Shown here: positions 43,556-52,043 of the stretch, in pieces | How the letters are laid out: every line of letters begins with the position of its first letter | Numbering within the stretch: position 1 is the first letter of the stretch | Assembly: GCF_001861355.1 (NCBI RefSeq) | Contig: NZ_MASN01000035.1 | Location: 62,001-126,000, forward strand | DNA length: 64,000 nt | Source of the DNA: Natrialba sp. SSL1 | Lineage (GTDB): Archaea > Halobacteriota > Halobacteria > Halobacteriales > Natrialbaceae | Direction of reading: 5' to 3' | Program-made: the position numbers and the translations under genes | The notes under the pieces: generated by a model | What the model was told of the DNA's origin: nothing | Databases searched by the model: none | What the model saw: only the letters and a program-made list of their open reading frames with translations

Positions 43556-43817
43556 ACCTCGTTGCCACTACAAATGAATCCACACCCGGCCGTACGACGG
43601 CTATCCGATCAGTGCGTAACCGGTCGCAGTTGGTACTATCAGCTGTTCGTGCTACCGACTGCGTCGCGTGGACTTACGTGGAAACAGTGAAAGCGGGAAT
43701 CGGCGTCGAAAGACATCCGCCGCGAACTCGAGTGCAGTGGCTCAGTGAAAGACGATACTGTGAGCGGTGTGAATTGCTCAACTGATGATGGGTGAGAAAA
43801 CCCGTCGCAGTCGGATG

Positions 43818-44636
43818 CTAGTTCAGAATCGACTGTGCAACCGTCGCGAGCTGGCCGTTGTCGGCCTCGCGCAGGCGGTCGTCGCCGATCTTCAGACGCA
43901 GGCGCGGACGGCCGACGTCGATCGGCACCTTTTCGGTGTCGATCAGGCCCATGTCCTCGAGTTTGGTCTTCGTGCGGCTGAACGTCGCCTTGCTGGCGAT
44001 GCCCACGTCCTCGCCCCACTTGCTGATGTCGTACAGCAGGGCCTCGTTCTTCGCCGCGACGAGCAGCGAAATCGTGACCTCGTCGAGGCCGTCGCCGTCG
44101 CCGCGGGCGGTCTCGAGCGAGTTGAGAATCGCCGTGAAGTCCTCCTCGGCGTCAGGGCTGATCTCGTCGGCGAGCGTCTCGCGAACGTCCGTAATCGGCG
44201 GTGTTCGGAGGTTGAACGCGGAGGCGTCCTCCCAGCGGGCCGCGTAGGTGTCGTAGGTGTCCTCGACGAAGCTGTCGTCGTCGGTGACGAGGCCGCCGAC
44301 GCGGTCGCCGGCGTGGACGACGGCGATGACGCGCTCGTCCGTGACGAGTAGCGAGTTCTCTGGTGCTTCATCGAGCGTGTGGAGTGCGAGTGCGCCCTCG
44401 CTGATGAGGTCCGCCGCGTTCGAGGCCACGATGAAGTCGTCCATGACCGCTTTCAGGGTGCGCTCGTCGGCGAGCATGTGGACCGATGGGAGCGAACCGT
44501 CGAACGCCGTGGCGACGGAAATGAACTCCTCGATCGCATCCCGCGACGGGTTGACCATGTACACGTCACCACTTGCGTCTTCGAGAATCGATTCCAGTAT
44601 ATCGTCAATCTGGTGGTTGAGTAAATTCGAAGCCAT
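43818..44636 (-). CDS. tbsP: TbsP-type transcriptional regulator
   Basis: A 272-residue haloarchaeal protein matching what I recall of TbsP (DUF5821), a regulator linked with TrmB in control of sugar metabolism in Haloferax. It starts MASNLLNHQIDDILESIL. A sensor-like N-terminal domain (about 1-190) is followed by a C-terminal winged helix (about 200-260) with KWGEDVGIASKATFSRTKTK as the recognition part. The ATG at 44636 has a TATA-like AAAATTAAGT 30 bp upstream. It stands alone. Confidence 0.82.
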   Translation of the reverse strand: MASNLLNHQIDDILESILEDASGDVYMVNPSRDAIEEFISVATAFDGSLPSVHMLADERTLKAVMDDFIVASNAADLISEGALALHTLDEAPENSLLVTDERVIAVVHAGDRVGGLVTDDDSFVEDTYDTYAARWEDASAFNLRTPPITDVRETLADEISPDAEEDFTAILNSLETARGDGDGLDEVTISLLVAAKNEALLYDISKWGEDVGIASKATFSRTKTKLEDMGLIDTEKVPIDVGRPRLRLKIGDDRLREADNGQLATVAQSILN

Positions 44637-44665
44637 CTCTCTACAGAAGTAAACGAGAGCGCGGT

Positions 44666-44675
44666 ACTTAATTTT
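44666..44675 (-). promoter_or_regulatory. TATA-like box of tbsP
   Basis: On the reverse strand this reads AAAATTAAGT, about 30 bp before the ATG at 44636. Confidence 0.5.
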
Positions 44676-45086
44676 GGTGGCCCTCCTCACGGCAGAACTT
44701 CTCACCTGGCTGACGAACAAGTAATTTTTGTGCGTTTGTAGTTCATTGCACCGACACGTTTAACTGATCTACACAGATGTGGACCGAATCTCAACGAGCC
44801 GGGTACTGATGTTTAGTACGGTCTCGTAAACCGATAAAATTTGCGTCAGTTATATGTTTTGGTTCTGGCATTGGTAGAATGTATGGACGCGATACCTCCC
44901 CGACCCTGGATTGATGCTCGGTCCCTTCACCACTCCGTTCTCGCAGCCACCGCACAGATTTGGGAGTCGCTTCCACGGCTCAGGTCAGAGCGTGTGAGCA
45001 CGTACGGCGGACCGTAGTTCGCGATCGGAACGACTGTTCTTCCAGTCCCGACGGCGGGTTGTGACCCGCGGCGCACACGCTGTCAC
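44676..45086. other. Intergenic region before the CHAT gene end, about 410 bp
   Basis: No firm gene is seen. A TATATG at 44851 is followed by an ATG-initiated frame at 44883-45017 (44 codons, rightward, beginning MDAIPPRPWIDARS). Its residues are not clearly haloarchaeal. It could be a small gene or a non-coding RNA. Confidence 0.45.
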
Positions 45087-47351
45087 TCACGATTCGAACG
45101 TCGGCCAGACCGCGTGCGACCACTCGATGTCGCCATCGTAGATTACCGACGCCGACGTTTCTTTGAGCAACGTGACGAGTTCCGACGCCGAGAGTACGAA
45201 CGTCGATTCGGAGCCACAGAGGTACGCCACCTCGTTGTCTGCAGTGTGGGGAAAGTAGTATGACCCCGTGAGACGCGGCGAGTAACAGTCGAGGGTGACC
45301 AGATACTGCTCATCACCAGTTTCGGCGTCAGTCTGGTGGTCGGTGTCGCTTCGGGGGTACTCGAGTACGGTGTGGGTGTTGGGTGTCGTATCGGCGTCGG
45401 CGTTGGCGTTGGCATCGGTACCAGTTCCGATGCCGGCCTCAGTCGCCTCCGGTCGCGGGTCCGGTGCTGCGTCCACAGTTGTTGCATCGAATTCGTCGAC
45501 GCGGACCGTCGTCGGGAGGCGGTGTTCGCCCTGTGTCAGCGAGTGGGTGCCGTCGCCGACGACGGTGTAATCCTTGCCCATGATAATCCGCCGTCGGGCG
45601 AGCGCCAACGCTCGCTCGATGCTGAACCCGTGGACTAGTAGCTTCGCGAAGGCTGAGCCGACCTTGACGGCATGGTCGTTCAACACCTTTCTGACCGTGA
45701 CGGCTCCTGCGACGCTGCCCTTCTCGATCAGCGTCCGGCCTTCGTAGAACGAGCCACAGGCGTTGAGGAAGAACGTTTGTGTCTCACAGCGATCGAGGCT
45801 CGTCATCGACAGGTGGCCGTCCGGACAGCGCAGACCAGCCTCCTCGCAGTGACCGATATAGTGGACGAAGTCGTAGCCATCCTCGAAGATTCGGGCGAGT
45901 TCGGCCGTCGTAACCCCTTCGGTGACCCTGACGGTCATCGGCAGCTCGCCCGACCGTGCGCGATAGATTTCCGAAACGTCGTTGTGCTCGCCGGCCATCT
46001 CCGGATCGTTCAGGACGACACAGACCGATGTCTCCTCGCTCGCCCGCTCGAGGTACTCGAGTCGGTTCACGTACGCCTCGGGGGCCGCGTTGAAGACGTC
46101 GATCGGGACGCCGTCCGCGAGCCAGCCGTGGACCCGCCCGTGTCGCAGTTCGGGTTTGACGATGTCGACGGACGCAACATCCCCGCTGGAACCGGATCGC
46201 TCGCCACCGCCGTAGGAGGCGGTGAGCGACCGGTCCACGAGCTCCTGCCCGTCGAGACGTGAGGTCTCCGGTCGGTAGAGCAGACTGAGTCGGTCGAGCA
46301 GGAACGGGAGCGTCTCGACGTGCTCGTACTCGGGGGCGACGTACGTCGCGAGGTGCCACTCCGGTAGGTGGGACTCGATGGCCTCGAACGGAACGTCGAG
46401 GTAGGCTGCCAGCCGCTCCTGGGGTGTCGCCTCGTAGAGCCGTGCCGGTTCGATGTCGATCTGCTCCTCGTCGAGCGCCGCTTCCTCCGCTAACGCCGTT
46501 CCGTAGGGACCAGCGTTGCGAACCAGACAGTCGAGGAAGAACGTCTGTCGGAGGAGTTCCGTGACCTCGGACTCGAGTGCTGGCGGGCCGGCGAGGTGGT
46601 AGTCGATGCCGAGGTCGGAGAGGCGGAGCACGACACCGGTCTCTGCGTCAGGATACAGCGACGCGTCGGTTCGAAGCCGTGCCTGCAGGTAGTACGCGAG
46701 CGGCGCAACGAGATAGATCGACTCGTAGCAGGGAGGGACGACGAGTTCGATTCCGGTCTCGGGCGTATCGGCTCGGATGCAGTCCGGCACGTGCAGTTCG
46801 TCGCCGAACTCGAGAAGCGGCGGGTGGCCCCTGAGTGTCGGATAGGATCGGTCAGCGCTCGTCGTCTTGTGCGAGGAGGCCAGGTGCGAGATGGCGGTCG
46901 CGAGCGCCGAGGGCGAGTCGGGAACGGTAATGCTGCCAGCAGGGAACTCGTGGTGGCTGCGAAAGCCGAGGTCGACGCTGGTCCGTTCGGGGAAGGAGAT
47001 GACGACGGATTCGAAGTCGTCTGTTCGTTCGATACGGGCCGAACTGTGGAACTGAAGGTAGCTCTTGATCTCGGTGTCGATGTCCACGACGTACTCGCCG
47101 GGCGGGAGCGAAAGTGGGTCTCCACAAGGGCCGAGTTCGATCGGTTCGGACGCCGGATCCAGCGGGAAGGCGTAGACGACGGCGTGTGGGAACCGGAGTT
47201 CGCTCGCGCGCACTGAGATGGTTTCGTCGACCGGGCGCGGGAGTTCGGGATTTCGGTCGCGGATACCAAATTCTTCGCCCGTAATCGCCAGTGTCGCGCT
47301 GTCAGTGTCGGTAACGCGAACGCCGTCCTGTCGTTCATCCCACACGAGCAT
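45087..47351 (-). CDS. CHAT (caspase-fold) domain protein
   Basis: A 754-residue protein. About 480 residues of unassigned N-terminal sequence precede a C-terminal caspase/CHAT-type peptidase domain. The catalytic dyad is visible as His501 in DFVHYIGHCEEAG and Cys532 in QTFFLNACGSFYEG, followed by GAVTVRKVLNDHAVKVG. After it comes a low-complexity acidic linker (about 640-680, encoded by hexamer repeats at 45386-45428) and a short C-terminal domain with YLVTLDCYSP. The ATG at 47351 is chosen since the frame upstream is not coding-like. CHAT enzymes elsewhere cut specific protein partners in defence or cell-death pathways. No partner is evident here. Confidence 0.85.
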   Translation of the reverse strand: MLVWDERQDGVRVTDTDSATLAITGEEFGIRDRNPELPRPVDETISVRASELRFPHAVVYAFPLDPASEPIELGPCGDPLSLPPGEYVVDIDTEIKSYLQFHSSARIERTDDFESVVISFPERTSVDLGFRSHHEFPAGSITVPDSPSALATAISHLASSHKTTSADRSYPTLRGHPPLLEFGDELHVPDCIRADTPETGIELVVPPCYESIYLVAPLAYYLQARLRTDASLYPDAETGVVLRLSDLGIDYHLAGPPALESEVTELLRQTFFLDCLVRNAGPYGTALAEEAALDEEQIDIEPARLYEATPQERLAAYLDVPFEAIESHLPEWHLATYVAPEYEHVETLPFLLDRLSLLYRPETSRLDGQELVDRSLTASYGGGERSGSSGDVASVDIVKPELRHGRVHGWLADGVPIDVFNAAPEAYVNRLEYLERASEETSVCVVLNDPEMAGEHNDVSEIYRARSGELPMTVRVTEGVTTAELARIFEDGYDFVHYIGHCEEAGLRCPDGHLSMTSLDRCETQTFFLNACGSFYEGRTLIEKGSVAGAVTVRKVLNDHAVKVGSAFAKLLVHGFSIERALALARRRIIMGKDYTVVGDGTHSLTQGEHRLPTTVRVDEFDATTVDAAPDPRPEATEAGIGTGTDANANADADTTPNTHTVLEYPRSDTDHQTDAETGDEQYLVTLDCYSPRLTGSYYFPHTADNEVAYLCGSESTFVLSASELVTLLKETSASVIYDGDIEWSHAVWPTFES

Positions 47352-47527
47352 TCCATGCGATAGGTCCGACGCAACGCAGTTAGTTGTATCGGATGGTAAT
47401 CGCTTGCAAGGAACACGATAGCCGGCAACAAACCACCACCGAACTTCGGAGCAGCCCACAGTCGAAACCACCATTGTCACCAGCAAACTCGCTTGTGTTC
47501 GTGTCTCGGTTTGCCGAAGAGAGGTAC

Positions 47528-47537
47528 ACTTATACAG
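47528..47537 (+). promoter_or_regulatory. TATA box of glyA
   Basis: ACTTATACAG lies 22-31 bp before the ATG at 47559. Confidence 0.6.
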
Positions 47538-47558
47538 CAGCCAGACACCACTTCGCAC

Positions 47559-48812
47559 ATGGACCACGAGCACGTTCGGGAAGTCGATCCCGCCGTCGCC
47601 GACGCACTCGATGGAGAGGTAGAGCGCCAGCGGTCGTCCCTGCAGATGATCGCGAGCGAGAACCACGTCAGCGAGGCCGTTATCGACGCCCAGGGGAGCG
47701 CGCTAACGAACAAGTACGCCGAGGGGTATCCGGGCTCGCGCTACTACGGCGGCTGTGAGTACGCCGACGAGGTCGAGGAACTCGCCATCGAGCGCGCTAC
47801 GGAACTGTTCGGTGCCGACCACGTCAACGTCCAGCCACACTCGGGCACGCAGGCCAACCAGGCCGTCTACTTCGCGATGCTCGAACCGGGCGATAAGATC
47901 CTCTCGCTGGATCTGACCCACGGCGGCCACCTGAGTCACGGCCATCCGGCGAACTTCGTCGGCCAGTTCTACGACGTCGAGCAGTACGAGGTCGACGCCG
48001 AGACGGGCTACATCGACTACGACGGGCTCGAAGAACAGGCCGCCGAGTTCGAACCGGACATCATCGTCTCGGGCTACTCCGCCTACCCGCGCGAGATCGA
48101 GTGGGAGCGCATTCAGGACGTCGCCGACGACGTCGACGCGCTCCACCTCGCCGACATCGCCCACATCACCGGGCTCGTCGCTGCCGGCGTTCACTCCTCA
48201 CCGGTCGGCACCGCCGACTTCGTCACCGGCTCAACTCACAAGACGATCCGCTCCGGTCGCGGCGGCATCGTCATGTGCAAGGATGAGTACGCCGACGACA
48301 TCGATTCCGCCGTCTTCCCTGGCGGCCAGGGCGGCCCGCTCATGCACAACGTCGCGGGCAAGGCTGTCGGCTTCAAGGAGGCGCTGGAGCCCGAGTTCGA
48401 GGACTACGCCGAACAGACGGTCGCGAACGCGAAGGCGCTCGGCGACCAGCTCGCAGAGCACGGTTTCTCGCTCGTCTCCGAGGGCACCGACAACCACCTC
48501 GTGCTCGTCGACCTGCGCGAGAGCCACCCCGACACCTCCGGCGGCGACGCCGAGGAGGCACTCGAGGACGCCGGCATCGTCCTCAACGGCAATACGGTTC
48601 CCGGCGAGACCCGCTCGGCGTTCGATCCCTCGGGCATCCGCGCCGGCACGCCGGCGCTGACGACCCGCGGCTTCGACGAGGACGACTGCCGGACGGTTGC
48701 CGACCTCATCGCGCGCGTGATCGACGACCCGGACGACGAGGACGTACTCGAGTCGGTTCGTGCGGAAGTCGACGAGCTCTGTGCGGCGAATCCGCTGTAC
48801 GAAGACGCGTAG
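47559..48812 (+). CDS. glyA: Serine hydroxymethyltransferase
   Basis: A 417-residue PLP enzyme that interconverts serine and glycine with a folate carrier. Conserved segments are QRSSLQMIASENHVSEAV, YAEGYPGSRYYGGCEYAD, HGGHLSHGHPAN, and the Schiff-base Lys in VTGSTHKTIRSGRGG. It ends with FDPSGIRAGTPALTTRGF. The ATG at 47559 (MDHEHVREVD) fits the family and the TATA box. It is divergent from the CHAT gene. Confidence 0.97.
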   Translation: MDHEHVREVDPAVADALDGEVERQRSSLQMIASENHVSEAVIDAQGSALTNKYAEGYPGSRYYGGCEYADEVEELAIERATELFGADHVNVQPHSGTQANQAVYFAMLEPGDKILSLDLTHGGHLSHGHPANFVGQFYDVEQYEVDAETGYIDYDGLEEQAAEFEPDIIVSGYSAYPREIEWERIQDVADDVDALHLADIAHITGLVAAGVHSSPVGTADFVTGSTHKTIRSGRGGIVMCKDEYADDIDSAVFPGGQGGPLMHNVAGKAVGFKEALEPEFEDYAEQTVANAKALGDQLAEHGFSLVSEGTDNHLVLVDLRESHPDTSGGDAEEALEDAGIVLNGNTVPGETRSAFDPSGIRAGTPALTTRGFDEDDCRTVADLIARVIDDPDDEDVLESVRAEVDELCAANPLYEDA

Positions 48813-48950
48813 AGTAGCTCCGGTAGCCGATTCGCTAGGTTTCTGGTTTTGCATTCACTAGATTCGACCGCCTCTTCTTTATCCAGTTTTGCGTGGGCTT
48901 CGCGGGTAATTCAGGGGACAGTGAACAGTGGCTCTGATCTGCTCTCCTGA

Positions 48951-48960
48951 AATTATTTAT
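48951..48960 (+). promoter_or_regulatory. TATA-like box of the lipoprotein gene
   Basis: AATTATTTAT lies 28-37 bp before the ATG at 48988. Confidence 0.5.
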
Positions 48961-48987
48961 CCGTTGACAACGATTGGCCTATCAACG

Positions 48988-49515
48988 ATGCTCGTGAGGC
49001 GGGCCATTCTCTCCACGCTTGTCGGTTTGCTCGGACTCCTCGCCGGCTGTTCGTCTGTGCTAACGACTGAATCGGACTCGGATCCGGGTCCGGACCCGAA
49101 CGAACACGTCGACGATTGGCAAGACGAACCAACGCGCGCCACGGCAGCCCCACTCGAGTTCGAACGACCAGACAATGGGGAGGGATCGACCGAAACACAG
49201 TGTGGCTCGGCTTCGAGAGAATTCCTGGTGGCCGTTCTCGAAGACCGACTCGACGAAACGGACTCGGTGTCGGTTGCTCTCACGACAGCGTCTGGGTCCG
49301 AGCGACTCGGAATCGACGACAGCCGTGTACTCATCGTGAGCCGACACATCGTTGTCTCTCGATCAGGGGTGGTCCATTCGACGCCGCCGATCTCGTTCGA
49401 GACGGTCCGGGAGTCGACACCCGAGACGATCCGCATGACTGAGCGTTCGGATACTGACGACCTGTCGTGTCGCGTTCCCGTTTACGTACACGACGAAATT
49501 CTCGTTGAAGACTGA
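48988..49515 (+). CDS. Hypothetical lipoprotein
   Basis: A 175-residue exported protein. The signal MLVRRAILSTLVGLLGLLAGC contains a lipobox (LLAGC), so Cys21 is probably lipid-modified at the cell surface. The mature part is acidic (SDSDPGPDPNEHVDDWQDEP) with two further cysteines (QCGSASREF and DLSCRVPV) that could form a disulfide. Beta-rich segments (VSVALTTAS; RVLIVSRHIVVS) follow. No family is recognised. Confidence 0.72.
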   Translation: MLVRRAILSTLVGLLGLLAGCSSVLTTESDSDPGPDPNEHVDDWQDEPTRATAAPLEFERPDNGEGSTETQCGSASREFLVAVLEDRLDETDSVSVALTTASGSERLGIDDSRVLIVSRHIVVSRSGVVHSTPPISFETVRESTPETIRMTERSDTDDLSCRVPVYVHDEILVED

Positions 49516-49645
49516 CTGATCTCCCTGTTGATCGAGTTTCACTGCGCGGGTTGCTGCTGAAGCGACCGGCAATCTCAGCCAAATCGTAGAGATGGGTTCT
49601 ACTGGAACTGGGACTAGCGACTCAATCGATTGGACATGCTCACCG

Positions 49646-50026
49646 TCAATAATCGACCAGTTCCAGCCTGGAAACGTCCGCAAAGTCGCCGTCACGCGTG
49701 ACCAGCGAGGCACCGTGATGCCGACAGATGCCGGCGATCATCACGTCGGCCGCGTTGATCGGCGTCCCGTTTTCGAGCAGTTCCGCGTGAATCTGCGCTG
49801 CTTCTCGACTCACACCCGCGTCGAGCGCCAGCGGCTCTGTCCAGTCGAGCCCCGCCAGTACGTCCTCGACCGATCGGCTCTCGGCCCAGGCCGCTTCCCG
49901 GGCGACTTCGAACAGCGCCAGCGTCGGCACGTAGTAGACCGGTTCGTCTCGCTGCTCCAGAAACGACCGTGTTGCCTCGACGCCGTTCAGATAGTCGATC
50001 ACGAACGACGCATCCAGTGCGATCAT
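49646..50026 (-). CDS. vapC: VapC-type PIN domain toxin
   Basis: A 126-residue PIN-domain ribonuclease. Acidic catalytic residues are visible at Asp5 (ALDASFVIDYL), in YVPTLALFEVARE (Glu), in GTPINAADVMIAG (Asp) and in VTRDGDFADV (Asp). VapC enzymes cut initiator tRNA, other tRNAs or rRNA when freed of their antitoxin. The ATG at 50026 comes 1 bp after the VapB stop, so the two are co-translated. Confidence 0.9.
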   Translation of the reverse strand: MIALDASFVIDYLNGVEATRSFLEQRDEPVYYVPTLALFEVAREAAWAESRSVEDVLAGLDWTEPLALDAGVSREAAQIHAELLENGTPINAADVMIAGICRHHGASLVTRDGDFADVSRLELVDY

Positions 50027-50027
50027 C

Positions 50028-50267
50028 TCAGAGGCTCCGGTCCCGTCGCTCCCCTCGCTCGTCGAACGCCTCATCGAGATCGACTCGAGTACGCTCGCTC
50101 GAATCTGGGAAGCCGTCGTCCTCGGCGAGCATGCCGAACCCTTTCATTACGTCCTTGTCTGCCTCGGTGAGGCGCAGGATCGTGTCCGTGAAGCTCTCGT
50201 CCTCTCGTTTGTGCGCTTTGAGATTCTGGTACGCTTCCGTCGTGATTGTAATGTTCTTCGTTCCCAT
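50028..50267 (-). CDS. vapB: VapB-type antitoxin
   Basis: A 79-residue antitoxin of the archaeal VapB (DUF217-like) group. An N-terminal ribbon-helix-helix-like or AbrB-like DNA-binding part (MGTKNITITTEAYQNLKAHK) is followed by a helix with SFTDTILRLTEADKDV and an acidic C-terminal toxin-binding tail. A 22-bp perfect palindrome lies 8 bp upstream of its start, consistent with autoregulation by the VapBC complex. Confidence 0.88.
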   Translation of the reverse strand: MGTKNITITTEAYQNLKAHKREDESFTDTILRLTEADKDVMKGFGMLAEDDGFPDSSERTRVDLDEAFDERGERRDRSL

Positions 50268-50274
50268 ACGTCTA

Positions 50275-50296
50275 CGTGTACGTGTACACGTACACG
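50275..50296. promoter_or_regulatory. 22-bp perfect palindrome, likely VapBC operator
   Basis: The half-site CGTGTACGTGT is followed directly by its exact reverse complement, ACACGTACACG. It is made of alternating GTGTAC units and begins 8 bp before the vapB start. That position fits a repressor site overlapping the transcript start. Confidence 0.75.
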
Positions 50297-50365
50297 GCTC
50301 GGTGCCTTAGGCGTATCGGGGCTCTCGGGAGACTGTAATTTGCCACCTGACGCGAAGACGGATTG

Positions 50366-50373
50366 AAACTGAC
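50366..50373 (+). repeat. 8-bp target-site duplication, left copy
   Basis: AAACTGAC directly abuts the left terminal inverted repeat. The same 8 bp abuts the right one at 52044-52051. Confidence 0.8.
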
Positions 50374-50392
50374 GGCTCTGTTGAAACCCTCA
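50374..50392 (+). repeat. Left terminal inverted repeat
   Basis: GGCTCTGTTGAAACCCTCA, followed 19 bp further in by the subterminal motif TGCTGAATACAG. Confidence 0.8.
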
Positions 50393-50512
50393 CAACCGGA
50401 CAAGAGAGGCATGCTGAATACAGAGGATGAGTACAGCACGCCACCTCCGTTTGTTTCGCGCCGCAGGCAGTGAACATCCGCACACTACACGTGCGAATTG
50501 ACCGGCTTCGAC

Positions 50513-51496
50513 TTATTCGCTCGTCAGTTCCCGGAGCTTTTCCCGTCCGGGAGCGATCACCTCATCGAGATATCCGGCTACTGCCTCTTTCGCATCTGCC
50601 GGGTGCAGCTCTCCGGACTCGAGCGCCGCCGCAAGGTCATCGTAGCAGTCGTAGGTCTGATTTCCACCGTACTTCTCAGGTCGTCGTACGGTCACCGACT
50701 CGAATCGCGGAAACACGTAGTACTCGAACAATTGGAGAACGGGGTTCTCGCGATCACCCTCGGGATCACGGGTCGGAGGACAAAACGCCGACTCGATCTT
50801 TCGCTCGAGGTCATCAGTGGAATCCTCCATCGAGATCGTCGTCCCCTCACTTGAGGACATTTTCCCCTCGCCGGTTTCGAGATCAGCGAGGATGGGCGTG
50901 TGCAAACACGGTCGCACCTCGTATCCCAACTCTGGCAATTTCTCTCGAGCGAGCATATGCACCTTCCGTTGATCGGTTCCACCGACAGCGAGGTCGATGC
51001 CGAGGAACTCGAAATCGAGGACCTGCATCAACGGGTACACCGTGTGGCTCACCGTTGCGGTGTCGCCGCTTTGGAGTTCGGCGACCGCTCGCTGGGCACG
51101 GTTGAGCGTCGTCGAGACGCCGAGTTCGTGCAGATCGAGTGAGTAGTACGCTTCGAGTTGGAAGTCGGACCCGTAGACGTATTCGGTCTTCTCCTCGTCG
51201 AGGCCGTACGCGGCGAACTGTGCCTTCATTCGCTCCGCTGTCTCGTGGATCTCCTCAAAACTGCCCTTCCCGTTGAGATGTGCGTGAACGTCTGCAAGCA
51301 GGACTACAACATCCATCCCCGCTTCCTGCGCGTCAATGAGTTTGTTCGCCGTCAGAAGGTGGCCGAGGTGGAGGACACCGGACGGTTCGTAACCGACGTA
51401 GACTCGTTTGTCTGCCGGATCAGCGGCGAGTTCACGCACCTCTTGCTCGGTAACGGCTTCCTCAGTGTTCCGGATGAGTAACTCGTAGGTATTCAT
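50513..51496 (-). CDS. tyrS: Tyrosyl-tRNA synthetase, cassette-borne
   Basis: A 327-residue archaeal-type class I tyrosyl-tRNA synthetase. The HIGH-like motif is in YEPSGVLHLGHLLTANK, the Tyr-binding region in YVYGSDFQLEAYY and VSHTVYPLMQVLDFEFLGID, and KMSSS in ETGEGKMSSSEGTTISM. All catalytic motifs are intact. Its start overlaps the stop of the HTH gene (ATGA). It lies inside the inverted-repeat-bounded cassette, so it may be a second, acquired copy; I cannot see whether the chromosome has another. A resistant second TyrRS could protect from a TyrRS inhibitor. Confidence 0.93.
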   Translation of the reverse strand: MNTYELLIRNTEEAVTEQEVRELAADPADKRVYVGYEPSGVLHLGHLLTANKLIDAQEAGMDVVVLLADVHAHLNGKGSFEEIHETAERMKAQFAAYGLDEEKTEYVYGSDFQLEAYYSLDLHELGVSTTLNRAQRAVAELQSGDTATVSHTVYPLMQVLDFEFLGIDLAVGGTDQRKVHMLAREKLPELGYEVRPCLHTPILADLETGEGKMSSSEGTTISMEDSTDDLERKIESAFCPPTRDPEGDRENPVLQLFEYYVFPRFESVTVRRPEKYGGNQTYDCYDDLAAALESGELHPADAKEAVAGYLDEVIAPGREKLRELTSE

Positions 51497-51816
51497 ACGG
51501 ATTGTAGCTCTGCTGACTCGGAAATCTTCATGTCATCTAATGCGTCGATCACACTCGTCAGCTCATCGTTTAGCGTCTCGACGAATTGTCGGGCGTGGTC
51601 TGTCGTCGTTGCCCCCGCTGAACACGGTTCAATGAGTTCCTCTTCCTCGAGAACGCGAAGTGAGTACCGAACCTTATGATGCGGGAGATCAGTCCGGGTG
51701 GATAATTCGACGATGCCAATCGGTTCGGCCTGCCAGACGAGGACGAAGACCTCTAAATGCCGATTGAGAACATCGACCTCTTTCTCGAGACGGTCAATGA
51801 TGGTTTGCTCGACCAT
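51493..51816 (-). CDS. Winged-helix regulator coupled to tyrS
   Basis: A 107-residue DNA-binding protein. A helix-turn-helix is visible in GIVELSTRTDLPHHKVRYSL (about 34-53), with a wing RVLEEEELIEPCSAGATTTD and a C-terminal helix ALDDMKISESAE. The first 30 residues are a coiled helix (IIDRLEKEVDVLNRHLEVFV). A strong TATA box lies 25 bp upstream. The 4-bp overlap with tyrS indicates one operon; it may control the synthetase in response to tyrosine or a drug (inference). Confidence 0.8.
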   Translation of the reverse strand: MVEQTIIDRLEKEVDVLNRHLEVFVLVWQAEPIGIVELSTRTDLPHHKVRYSLRVLEEEELIEPCSAGATTTDHARQFVETLNDELTSVIDALDDMKISESAELQSV

Positions 51817-51840
51817 ACCACCTCTGCCTATTCATCGAGA

Positions 51841-51850
51841 ATATATAAAT
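51841..51850 (-). promoter_or_regulatory. TATA box of the HTH-tyrS operon
   Basis: ATTTATATAT on the reverse strand, 25-34 bp before the ATG at 51816. Confidence 0.7.
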
Positions 51851-51888
51851 TAGATTAAGGTATGGTATGACGCCTGTAATACTGAATG

Positions 51889-51981
51889 CTATTCTACCAC
51901 ATGGTGTTCGCATCGATAGGTGTACACCCTGTACTGAGCGTTCGACTCTTCGTGCAGATCGCGCTCTACCGAGTGCCACAT
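51889..51981 (-). other. Possible 30-codon gene fragment in the cassette
   Basis: An ATG-initiated frame beginning MWHSVERDLHEESNAQYRVY and containing YRCEHHVVE. Its charged composition looks like real protein, but it stops after 30 codons and is placed between the subterminal repeat and the HTH promoter. It may be a broken gene captured with the cassette end, or a very small gene. Confidence 0.3.
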
Positions 51982-52024
51982 TTGCGACCTGTATTCAGCA
52001 CGGTTGCTGAAGCCTATCACCGAT
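51982..52024 (-). other. Right end of the cassette, non-coding
   Basis: It carries the inverted copy of TGCTGAATACAG (51989-52000) and a 24-bp spacer to the right terminal repeat. Confidence 0.6.
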
Positions 52025-52043
52025 TGAGGGTTTCAACAAGGCC
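52025..52043 (-). repeat. Right terminal inverted repeat
   Basis: Read on the reverse strand it is GGCCTTGTTGAAACCCTCA, differing from the left end at two positions. Confidence 0.8.

Larger units (their letters stand above)
50374..52043. mobile_element. Transposase-less IS6-like mobile insertion cassette carrying HTH gene and tyrS
   Basis: The 1,670-bp segment begins GGCTCTGTTGAAACCCTCA and ends, read inward from the right, GGCCTTGTTGAAACCCTCA (17 of 19 identical). It is flanked by an 8-bp direct repeat, AAACTGAC. IS6-family elements are known for ends of the GGCTCTGTTGCAAA type and for 8-bp duplications. Inside lie subterminal inverted copies of TGCTGAATACAG (50412-50423; reverse at 51989-52000), tyrS, and a coupled HTH gene, but no transposase frame. 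This is the structure of a mobile insertion cassette moved by a transposase in trans. The family name is from memory of the ends and is not searched. Confidence 0.75.

Noticed and set aside
44883-45017. A 44-codon rightward frame after a TATATG box
   Set aside because: The residue composition is not clearly haloarchaeal and the promoter spacing is loose. It is mentioned only as a possibility in the intergenic entry.
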